Shown here: piece after piece, positions 23,760 to 31,254 of the stretch
Layout of the letters: each line of letters opens with the position of its first letter
Numbering within the stretch: position 1 is the first letter of the stretch
Source of the DNA: Ilex aquifolium
Lineage: Eukaryota; Streptophyta; Magnoliopsida; Aquifoliales; Aquifoliaceae
DNA length: 64,000 nucleotides
Direction: 5' to 3'
Assembly: GCA_951799425.1 (NCBI GenBank)
Contig: OX637403.1
Coordinates: 23,898,811-23,962,810, forward strand
Position numbers and translations under genes: made by a program
Notes under the pieces: model-generated
Seen by the model: only the letters and a program-made list of their open reading frames with translations
Database searches by the model: none
What the model was told of the DNA's origin: nothing

Positions 23760-24026
23760 AAACTCCAGTTGAAACACGTGAAAAGCGTGGTTACTAACCA
23801 CGCTTTTAACGTGTTTCAGCTCATTATTTTGGACCACATTTTTTATTTAAAAGTGAGATCATTGATCCCATTTTTTAACAAAAGCGGAGTTGTTAAATCC
23901 GTTTTTTAATAAAAGCTTAATTATTGACTCCGTTTTTTAAAAAGTGTTGTAGTTTGATAAATAAGTTAAAAAGTGCGGTATTTTGGTATATTTGTTTAAA
24001 AATGACAATAGTTTGATAAATAATTT
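23760..24026 (-). repeat. Right terminal inverted repeat of the MULE-like element
   Basis: Inverted counterpart of 17656-17950. It holds about three tandem units of TTAAATCCGTTTTTTAATAA type (23870-23945) and a strong 47-bp palindrome at 23771-23817 (GAAACACGTGAAAAGCGTGG...CCACGCTTTTAACGTGTTTC), which can form a long hairpin. Confidence 0.72.
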
Positions 24027-24041
24027 TATATATTATGTCAC

Positions 24042-24046
<5 letters not shown>

Positions 24047-24084
<38 letters not shown>
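24047..24084 (+). repeat. (GA)n microsatellite
   Basis: About 19 uninterrupted GA units between the MULE-like element and the target duplication CTAGC (24101-24105) of element B. Confidence 0.97.
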
Positions 24085-24089
<5 letters not shown>

Positions 24090-24138
24090 AATGGTGTAGG
24101 CTAGCTGATGGGACATTCTGTGGGTTCAGCAGATGGTA

Positions 24139-24380
24139 ACACGTGTTCTCGGGGGATCACTGTGCTCCGACGACTGATGTCATGACACACGTCCTCGGCG
24201 TCGTGTGATCCCGGTACTAAAATGGTGACACGTGTCCTCGGCGTCCGGATACCACTGGTGGTTTAGATTGATGACACGTAATCTCGGCACTCAATGAACC
24301 TCGGTGCTGCCTCATCTCACACGTGTCCTCGGCGCCTATGACTTCTCGGGATATGAGGGCCCGGTACACGTCATCTCGGC
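24139..24380 (+). promoter_or_regulatory. Six-copy ACGT-core (G-box/ABRE-like) array in the 5' LTR
   Basis: Six related motifs of the form (A/C)ACACGT(G/C)(T/A)…CTCGG have ACGT cores at 24141, 24189, 24230, 24276, 24321 and 24368, that is at spacings of 48, 41, 46, 45 and 47 bp. Copies 1, 3 and 5 contain the full palindrome ACACGTGT. Such cores bind plant bZIP and bHLH factors, and clustered ones act as ABA response elements. The regular spacing suggests an old ~45-bp tandem repeat in U3. Its activity is inferred, not shown. Confidence 0.65.
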
Positions 24381-24852
24381 TCCAAAAGCTCCCCGACGTC
24401 TTCGGCTTATGGAAACTAAGGTGAGGAAGGAGTCACTGGCTTGTCCTTTCCGTCAACTCAGTAAGGCAGGCTGGGTAAGCAGAGTTGGCAACCAAGGGGA
24501 TAAGGACACGTAGTACTGTGAGCAGAGCAGTACATAGCTTTACACAAAGGTCCCAGTCATTGTCCGGGTATACAGGGGATCATTTAATAAACATTCAGTA
24601 TGATGGGATGTCCTTGATGACTGGGATAGCCCGGAAAGGGGCGCATTAAGTGCTACAAAGATCAAGCATTCAATACATTTGCAGAGGGATAAGAGCATTT
24701 ATTGCTCGGGCGCCCGAGGGAAGGGGCATTGATTGGTCGGGACTCCGAGCAGTTAAGAGCCTTCAAATATCTCTGCAAAAGGGGAAAAACGCTTCCCCAT
24801 GACTGACATCTCCTACTGTGCACTAGCCTGCAATGATTACTACCAACAAAGG

Positions 24853-24860
24853 TATAAATA
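24853..24860 (+). promoter_or_regulatory. TATA box of the element B 5' LTR
   Basis: TATAAATA stands in a GC-rich context about 350 bp before the LTR end and is the only strong TATA box in the LTR. Transcription would start roughly 30 bases further on, placing the ACGT array 470-710 bp upstream within U3. Confidence 0.65.
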
Positions 24861-25217
24861 GCCCTCTGAGAGGCAAATCGAAGGTACGCAACACATGCAA
24901 GCAAGTGTGCTCCGAATACTCTCCCTCTCAAAAGCGACTACTGACTTGTCCGTCGGAGGGGAAACGCCGGAGACACTCCGGCGCCCTTCTAACTCTTCTT
25001 TTCTTGTCCAGGAGAAGCCGGAGTCCAACACCGTTTGTGAGGCTTAGTTCAACCGTTCCACAAGGAGGAGCCACCGTCAATCCAACCAGTTCCTTTTGGC
25101 CTACGTCACGCCAATCCACTTCATCGCTAGGATTCGACGTCAACGGTTAAGACGAGTTCGCCCTAGTCCTGCTTCTACTCGAACATTTATATTGTGCAAA
25201 AATCTGTACGCACAATC

Positions 25218-25234
25218 TGGCGCCGTCTGTGGGA
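25218..25234 (+). other. Element B primer-binding site
   Basis: TGGCGCCGTCTGTGGGA starts three bases inside the LTR. The first nine bases pair with the 3' end of tRNA-Asp (…CGGCGCCA), as in other Tat and Athila elements. Confidence 0.78.
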
Positions 25235-25263
25235 AAGATCATATTTCCCGAAGATCAGTGACC

Positions 25264-27534
25264 ATGGTGAATACTCGTCAAAAGGGAAAGAGCACTCAGC
25301 AAAGGAACGTTGAGTTAACAGCCCCATCCATGTCAAGAACGAAGGATCGCGTGGAGAGCGTGAATAGGGAGTGTTCTGTTCACTCCAAAGGACCGACCCA
25401 CCAGACCAACATGGGTGTTGGCTCTGGAAAGGCAGCCCCGTTGGCACGGCAACTTGCTGAAGTGATAGAGGACCAGTTCGGGGATCGCCTGAGACAGTTG
25501 GAAGAGGACAACGTCAATGTCCTGAACCGGCTCAATGAGTTCACACTTTCCGGCGGAGGATCTCGAGACCAGAGGCAATCACACGAGCCCCCTGTCAAGG
25601 GAATGAAGGCTCGAGACCTCAGAGATCGCCTCAGCGGTGGATCGAATAGCTCCAGGGCTTCTAAGCGCCCGAGGGCCAGGAGGGAGCTCCCGGAGGTCCC
25701 AGCCAAGAAGACAAAGTCATTGGCGTGGAACGACCTCCGTCGGAGACTCTCCGGGCGAGGGGGCGTGGAGGAATCCGAGGAGGGGTCTACACTCTCTGTA
25801 AGGAACAATAGGTCAGGACGTCCCATCAGACGCCGGGATGAGCAAGAAGTAAGATCTCGGTGCCAAGAAGATCTCCGGGTACATTTGAACTCCACCCGAA
25901 GGGGCAACACCATGATAGAAGAAGACGCGGATGACGAGGTCATTCAGTCGCCCTTCACTGAGGCTATCGCGAATATGGAGGTATCAAAGAAGTTTGTCGT
26001 GCCAAGGTTTAAAGTTTATGACGAGCGATCAGACCCCGAAGCTCACTTAAGGCAGTACAAGCAAATGATGTCTCTTTACCATTCGGACCACCGATTGCTG
26101 TGTCGGGTATTTTCAATGAGTCTAGGCGACTCTGCTATGAAGTGGTTTGAGACCCTTCCACCCGGCAGTATAGGGTCTTGGAAGGAGTTAACCAAGCAAT
26201 TCTTGGCTCGGTTCATTACAGGGAGTAAACGCCCGAAAGATGTCGGGTCGTTGTTAACTTTGAGACGAAAGGAAGGAGAGACTCTCCGCCAATATGCTAC
26301 CCGCTATTGGGAGGAAGTCAACGAGGTAGAGGGGTGCTCCGAAGTCATGGCGGCTGCCTCCTTCAGACTTGGCCTCTCGAGGGACACCGACCTCTATAGA
26401 TCCTTGACAAAGAGGACGCCTACTGGCATGGGGGAGTTGATGGTCCGGATAAATAAGTACTCCAGAGTGGAAGACGAAATGCTGGGGGGCAAAGGAAAAC
26501 TCTTGGCCCCAAGGAGAAGAGAAGTTGAGAAAGGGGACCTCCCCCGAAAGGGATTGATGCCCTCATCTAGTGGCTCCTTCAAAGGGGTCCAAACCGTGTT
26601 CAAGGAGCCCATTTACAGGCTGCTCAACAAGATTAGGAGGGAGCCCTTCTTTAAGTGGCCGCCTAAGATGCTGGGTGACCCGTCCACCAGGAATCAGAAA
26701 GTAAGGTGCTCATACCACCAGGATGTGGGACACCTCACCGAGGACTGTAGGGTTTACAAGTCCTTCCTGGAAAAGTTGGTACAGGAGGGGCACCTGAGGG
26801 AGTACATTGAGGAAGCGGCACCAAAGGAGACCCGTGTTGCTGATGGTCAGGTAAACGTTCAGGACAATGTCATCGATGTCATCCACGTATGTCCCACGGA
26901 TCGCCCAACGTCAAATACCCTCAGATCGGATCTTAAGAGAGTGACTTTCACAAGGAAGCTAGACGAGGAGAAGGGGGAACGACCCAGCAAGAGGGTCCGG
27001 GAAAGCAACAAGGACATCACATTCTCTAATGACGACCTGACTGGCGTCGTGCTGCCCCATGAGGACGCCTTGGTCCTCACCCTAAGGGTCGGCACCTTTG
27101 ATGTCAAGAGAATCCTGGTGGACTCTGGGAGTTCCTCTGAAGTGATGTATTACGAAGTTCTAAAGCGCATGGGACTTGGCCCCCAGGATCTCGTCAAAGT
27201 GGGCACACCCCTTGTCGGGTTTAATGGCTCTTACGCCCTGCCCTTGGGCAAGATTACGCTACCCGTCGTCACAGGGCCAGTTACAATAAACACAGAATTT
27301 GTGGTGATAGACTCTGATTCGCCTTACAACATAATCATGGGGCGCGCCTGGCTGCATGCACTAGGAGCGGTGCATTCCACCTACCACCAAATGTTAAAGT
27401 TCCCAACTCCAGAGGGGGTAAAAGAAATCCGTGGGGATCAGGCGTCCGCCAAGACATGTTTTTACTCCGCTGTGAAGGCGGGAGTCGCCTCCAAGGAAAA
27501 GGAGCGGCCCCCAGAAGAACTGCTAAACAAATAG
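25264..27534 (+). CDS. Element B Gag-protease polyprotein
   Basis: 756 codons starting at the ATG at 25264 in a good context (ACCATGG), the first ATG after the primer site. In-frame codons upstream reach into the LTR and are not used. Residues about 1-220 are a charged, Arg-rich leader. About 230-400 are the retrotransposon Gag core (DPEAHLRQYKQMMSLYHSD, SAMKWFETLPPGSI, LRQYATRYWEEV). A zinc-knuckle-like CSYHQDVGHLTEDC is at about 482-495. An aspartic protease follows, with the active-site motif VDSGSS (Asp about 620) and NIIMGRAWLHALGA. Gag would form the particle and the protease would process the polyprotein. The frame ends in UAG at 27532-27534, in a readthrough-type context, in phase with pol. 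Confidence 0.95.
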   Translation: MVNTRQKGKSTQQRNVELTAPSMSRTKDRVESVNRECSVHSKGPTHQTNMGVGSGKAAPLARQLAEVIEDQFGDRLRQLEEDNVNVLNRLNEFTLSGGGSRDQRQSHEPPVKGMKARDLRDRLSGGSNSSRASKRPRARRELPEVPAKKTKSLAWNDLRRRLSGRGGVEESEEGSTLSVRNNRSGRPIRRRDEQEVRSRCQEDLRVHLNSTRRGNTMIEEDADDEVIQSPFTEAIANMEVSKKFVVPRFKVYDERSDPEAHLRQYKQMMSLYHSDHRLLCRVFSMSLGDSAMKWFETLPPGSIGSWKELTKQFLARFITGSKRPKDVGSLLTLRRKEGETLRQYATRYWEEVNEVEGCSEVMAAASFRLGLSRDTDLYRSLTKRTPTGMGELMVRINKYSRVEDEMLGGKGKLLAPRRREVEKGDLPRKGLMPSSSGSFKGVQTVFKEPIYRLLNKIRREPFFKWPPKMLGDPSTRNQKVRCSYHQDVGHLTEDCRVYKSFLEKLVQEGHLREYIEEAAPKETRVADGQVNVQDNVIDVIHVCPTDRPTSNTLRSDLKRVTFTRKLDEEKGERPSKRVRESNKDITFSNDDLTGVVLPHEDALVLTLRVGTFDVKRILVDSGSSSEVMYYEVLKRMGLGPQDLVKVGTPLVGFNGSYALPLGKITLPVVTGPVTINTEFVVIDSDSPYNIIMGRAWLHALGAVHSTYHQMLKFPTPEGVKEIRGDQASAKTCFYSAVKAGVASKEKERPPEELLNK

Positions 27535-27546
27535 CAATTACAGTCC
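27532..27546 (+). promoter_or_regulatory. TMV-type leaky stop (readthrough) signal between Gag-Pro and Pol
   Basis: The sequence AAA TAG CAA TTA CAG contains UAG followed by CAA UUA, which fits the UAG-CARYYA readthrough consensus, and TAGCAATTACAG is the context known from tobacco mosaic virus replicase. The following codons stay open in the same frame through to the pol ATG at 27595 and onward. Suppression of this one stop would give a Gag-Pro-Pol fusion at a low ratio. The alternative is separate initiation at 27595. Confidence 0.7.
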
Positions 27547-27594
27547 GGGCGGCTCGGGGTCGACGAACCGCGGATCGATCCGGCAGACAGATCC

Positions 27595-30500
27595 ATGGAG
27601 GATCTCCTGAAGATACCTTTGGTTGAAGGAGACGAGGAAAGATGCTTTTTGATTGGATCCACCATGTCCCATGTTGAGCAAAGGGAGATGACGGATTTTT
27701 TGAGAAAGAATGCAGACGTGTTTGCATGGGATTCCATGGAGATGAAGGGGATAAGCCCCGACGTCATCACTCACAAGCTCCATGTTGACCCCGCCCACAA
27801 ACCGGTAAAGCAGAAGCCACGACGCATGGCTCCGCATCATGCCCAAGCAGTAAACGAGGAGGTGGAGAGGCTCCTGAAAGCCGACACCATCCGGGAAGTT
27901 CAATTCCCGGAATGGCTGTCCAACACCGTTTGTGCTAAGAAGAAAGGTGGGAAGTGGCGCGTGTGCGTAGACTTCACGGATCTGAACAAAGCCTGTCCCA
28001 AGGACGACTTCCCTCTCCCAAAGGTGGATCAACTGGTGGACGCCACGGCAGGGCATCAGCGCATGGCTTTCCTGGACGCCAGGGCAGGATACCATCAGAT
28101 CCCCCTCCATCTATCTGACCAGGAGAAGACCGCGTTCATTACTCCCATGGGAGTTTATTGCTACAAGGTCATGCCTTTCGGCCTTAAGAACGCTGGGGCC
28201 ACTTATCAGAGACTTATGAACCGGATGTTCAAGAGGCAGATAGGGGACACGATGGAAGTCTACATCGACGACATGCTGGTGAAGAGTCGAAGGAAGGATG
28301 ATCACATCAGGGACCTGGAGGATACCTTCTCCACCCTGCGGAAGTATGGTTTGAAGCTGAACGCGGCAAAATGCGTCTTTGGAGTTGGATCCGGGAAGTT
28401 CCTAGGGTACTTGGTGAGCCGGCGAGGAGTCGAAGCCAACCCAGAACAAATACAAGCCGTCCTAGACGTTCAAAGCCCCCGGACGGTTCGGGAAGTCCAA
28501 AGACTCACGGGGATGCTGGCAGCCCTAAACCGATTCATGTCTCGGTCGTCAGACAAATGCAAGCCCTTCTTCGATGCTATCAGAAGGTCCGGGAAGGGGA
28601 CTTGGAACGATAAATGTGGAGAAGCACTCGAAGGGATCAAGGAGTACCTTAGGGTCCTCCCAACCCTGTCTGTCCCGATGCCAGGGGAAACACTATTCCT
28701 CTACCTGGCGGTGTCAGAATTCGCAGTTAGTGGAGTGTTAGTACACGAGCATGAACGCGAGCAAAGGCCAGTGTACTACGTAAGTAAGGCCTTGTTGGAC
28801 GCTGAGACAAGGTACCTACCACTGGAGAAGTTGGCTTTAGCATTAATCACAGCTGCGAGGAAGCTGAGGCATTACTTCCAAGCCCATCCAATTATGGTCC
28901 GCACGGACCAACCTCTGAAGGCTATACTGAGGAAAGCCGACCTTTCAGGGAGGCTCGCCAAGTGGGCAGTAGAGATGGGGGAACATGATATCCGCTATGA
29001 ACCTCGTACTGCCATAAAAGGGCAAGTGTTAGCGGATTTCATAGCAGAATTCTCCAAGGAAAGACTCTTTTCCCCTCGAGGGGAACTCCCCGGCACGGTC
29101 GGGCAACTTACATCTCCATCCCAGGAACCCTCCTGGAATCTCTTCGTGGACGGATCCTCCAACAACAGAGGTTCCGGCATAGGAGCATTGCTGGTCTCCC
29201 CGGAGGGAGTAGTCACGGAACAAGCTGTCCGGCTAGGATTCAAGGCATCCAATAATGAAGCGGAGTACGAGGCTCTAATTTCGGGGCTCAAACTCGCCGA
29301 CGCTGCAGGGGTGGCAAGGCTGATAGTCCATTGCGACTCCATGTTAGTGGTAAATCAGATCAGCGGAGAATTCGAAGTAAAGGACTTTAGAATGAAAGCC
29401 TATTATCGCAAAGCCGTGGCCTTGTTCCACAAATTTGAGAAGAGAGAAATCAAGCAGATACCCCGGGCCGAGAATGCCCATGCCGACGCCTTAGCTTGTC
29501 TGGCCTCGGCCCTGGACTCCACCACGACGCGAAGAATCACCGTGGAGTACCTTCCGGGTCCCGCCATAGATCCAGTTCCTTTGGTGACTGTCATTGAGCA
29601 GGGGGAAAAGCCTCCTAGCTGGATGGATCCATTGCTTGGGTTCCTCCTCTCCGAGATACTCCCTGAGTGTCCAAAGGAAGCCAGGAAGATGAAGATGAAG
29701 GCCCCAAGGTTCTGGGCTTCTCCGGATCAGAGGCTGTATCGAAAGTCACTTTCCGGGCCGTATTTACTCTGTGTCCGTGAAGACGAGGTTGAACCACTCT
29801 TATACGAGGTACATGAAGGCATATGTGGGGGGCACTCAGGAGGACGAACCATGGCCCACCGCATCATGTCACAGGGGTACTGGTGGCCGCGAATGCAGAG
29901 GGATGCACAGGCATACGTTCAAAAATGTGACCAATGTCAGAGGTTCGCCCCGGCTATTCGACAGCCAGCCGGGGACTTGCATCCATTGACTTGTCCCTGG
30001 CCGTTCGCCCAGTGGGGACTTGACTTGGTTGGGCCGCTCCCTAAGGCCCCAGGCAACAAAAGATTCCTGATAGTGGGAACTGACTACTTCACAAAATGGG
30101 TCGAGGCTGAGCCTCTGACTCATATCAGGGATGTGGACACCAAGAAGTTTGTGTGGAAAAACATAGTTACAAGGTTCGGGATCCCCCGCGCCCTTGTGTC
30201 TGACAACGGAACGCAATTCAACAGTGGACCTTTCAAGTCCTTTTGTGAGCACCTCAAAATTCGAAACTATTATTCTACTCCTGCGTACCCTCAAGGAAAC
30301 GGACAAGCCGAGTCCTCGAACAAAGCCATTGTCAATAGTATCAAGAAAAGGCTGGAAAAAGCCAAGGGAAAGTGGGTGGAGGAGCTCCTCAACGTCCTAT
30401 GGACGTACAGAACCACCCCTCGCAGGTCAACAGGGGAGACGCCATATGCCCTCGCATACGGGGTTGAAGCAGTCATCCCTCTCGAAGTGGGTCTTCCCAC

Positions 30501-30858
30501 TATAAGGACATTGGCCTTTGACACAGGAGACAACGACCGCCAACTCGGCCTGGATGTAGACCTCGTGGAGGAGAAGAGGGAAATGGCAGCCTTGAAGCTG
30601 GCCAAATACCAGGAAGGGGTGTCCAGGCTCTATAATAGAAAGGTCAAGACTCGGGAATTCAAAGTAGGTGACCTTGTGCTCAGGAGGGTGGTGGCAAACA
30701 CCCGAGACCCGGCGGATGGCAAGCTGGGGCCCAACTGGGAGGGTCCATACAAGATCACGTCAGCAGGAAGCTCCGGCTCGTATGAGTTGCAAGACATGGA
30801 AGGAAACAATGTAAAAAGACCATGGAATGTAATGAATTTGAAAAAGTATTTCTTTTGA
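27595..30858 (+). CDS. Element B Pol polyprotein (RT, two RNase H domains, integrase)
   Basis: 1087 codons from the first ATG; the open frame itself starts right after the UAG at 27534. Order: RT with VCVDFTDLNKACPKDDFPLP and the catalytic YIDD at about residues 223-226. Next is RT-linked RNase H (about 385-480, RYLPLEKLALALITAARKL). A second, archaeal-type RNase H (about 515-640) carries FVDGSS, NNEAEYEAL, HCDS and AHADALA, supplying D-E-D-D. Integrase has an HHCC finger (HEGICGGHSGG … CDQCQRF, about 740-785) and the D-D-E core (GLDLVGPLP, VSDNGTQF, GQAESSNKA, about 809-906). A WNVMNLKKYFF end follows. No catalytic residue seems missing. It makes and integrates the cDNA. Confidence 0.96.
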   Translation: MEDLLKIPLVEGDEERCFLIGSTMSHVEQREMTDFLRKNADVFAWDSMEMKGISPDVITHKLHVDPAHKPVKQKPRRMAPHHAQAVNEEVERLLKADTIREVQFPEWLSNTVCAKKKGGKWRVCVDFTDLNKACPKDDFPLPKVDQLVDATAGHQRMAFLDARAGYHQIPLHLSDQEKTAFITPMGVYCYKVMPFGLKNAGATYQRLMNRMFKRQIGDTMEVYIDDMLVKSRRKDDHIRDLEDTFSTLRKYGLKLNAAKCVFGVGSGKFLGYLVSRRGVEANPEQIQAVLDVQSPRTVREVQRLTGMLAALNRFMSRSSDKCKPFFDAIRRSGKGTWNDKCGEALEGIKEYLRVLPTLSVPMPGETLFLYLAVSEFAVSGVLVHEHEREQRPVYYVSKALLDAETRYLPLEKLALALITAARKLRHYFQAHPIMVRTDQPLKAILRKADLSGRLAKWAVEMGEHDIRYEPRTAIKGQVLADFIAEFSKERLFSPRGELPGTVGQLTSPSQEPSWNLFVDGSSNNRGSGIGALLVSPEGVVTEQAVRLGFKASNNEAEYEALISGLKLADAAGVARLIVHCDSMLVVNQISGEFEVKDFRMKAYYRKAVALFHKFEKREIKQIPRAENAHADALACLASALDSTTTRRITVEYLPGPAIDPVPLVTVIEQGEKPPSWMDPLLGFLLSEILPECPKEARKMKMKAPRFWASPDQRLYRKSLSGPYLLCVREDEVEPLLYEVHEGICGGHSGGRTMAHRIMSQGYWWPRMQRDAQAYVQKCDQCQRFAPAIRQPAGDLHPLTCPWPFAQWGLDLVGPLPKAPGNKRFLIVGTDYFTKWVEAEPLTHIRDVDTKKFVWKNIVTRFGIPRALVSDNGTQFNSGPFKSFCEHLKIRNYYSTPAYPQGNGQAESSNKAIVNSIKKRLEKAKGKWVEELLNVLWTYRTTPRRSTGETPYALAYGVEAVIPLEVGLPTIRTLAFDTGDNDRQLGLDVDLVEEKREMAALKLAKYQEGVSRLYNRKVKTREFKVGDLVLRRVVANTRDPADGKLGPNWEGPYKITSAGSSGSYELQDMEGNNVKRPWNVMNLKKYFF

Positions 30859-31254
30859 TGTTCAAGTCTTATAGTAATCATTTTCCTGGAAAATGCATAA
30901 CCCCGAGGGTACGGAGTCCCGAACCCCTGTCTCCAAACAAACAAACAAGTAAAAGTTTCCCGAGGGGGACATGGCCCCGAGGGGAACGTTACCCCGAGTG
31001 ACAGACGCGTCGGGGTGGTACCCGAGCAGGTGCCCAATGGAAGAAAATCAAACCCCGATGGGAAGAAACACCCGACACTTCTTGCTTAAATAAAGTACTT
31101 AGTGTGTGTATCCCTGGAGTTCACAAGAGGAGTACATTGGAAAAAGTATATAGGAAAACAAAGTTCAAATTTCATTTCCAAAATGGGGCTTTGCGTCCCC
31201 CGAGCTACAGGATTGAAAATAAAAAGTTACATAAACGAGGGAAAAAAGCCTAAA
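30859..31254. other. Element B spacer with repeated CCCGAG motifs
   Basis: About 400 bp between the pol stop and the stop of the antisense gene; the two transcription units converge here. From 30898 to 31078 the motif CCCCGAGGG or close variants recurs about seven times at uneven intervals, often in a 'CCCGAG-N-GT-acc' setting. No open frame. It may hold the terminators of both units, but I see no clear signal. Confidence 0.6.

Larger units (their letters stand above)
17656..24026. mobile_element. MULE-like (Pack-MULE) transposon interrupted by a copia element
   Basis: The outer parts (17656-about 17950 and about 23760-24026) are diverged inverted copies of each other. For example, CCAAAATA…TTTATTTACTAAACTACAGC on the left matches the reverse complement of GTTGTAGTTTGATAAATAA on the right. 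Exactly outside both ends stands a 9-bp duplication, TATATATTA (17647-17655 and 24027-24035), the length made by Mutator-type transposases. Removing the 5.15-kb copia insertion and its target repeat leaves about 1.2 kb with no transposase and with captured host gene pieces, which is the definition of a Pack-MULE. The duplicated 9-mer is AT-rich, so chance is not fully excluded, but it coincides with the ends of the inverted repeats. Confidence 0.75.
24106..25214 (+). repeat. Element B 5' LTR
   Basis: 1109 bp, TGATGGGACATT...TGTACGCACA. It carries the six-fold ACGT-core array (24139-24380), a TATA box (24853) and, with its 3' twin, an almost identical sequence. In intact elements this LTR drives genomic RNA synthesis. 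Confidence 0.97.

Noticed and set aside
24304..24513. Open frames inside the element B LTRs (also 24662-25150 and the copies at 34420-35266)
   Set aside because: They occur identically in both LTRs because the LTRs are identical; they have no domain and overlap the promoter array.
25096..25263. Upstream extension of Gag into the LTR
   Set aside because: The in-frame ATG at 25096 lies in U5, before the primer site; the ATG at 25264 is the first one after the primer-binding site and has a good context.
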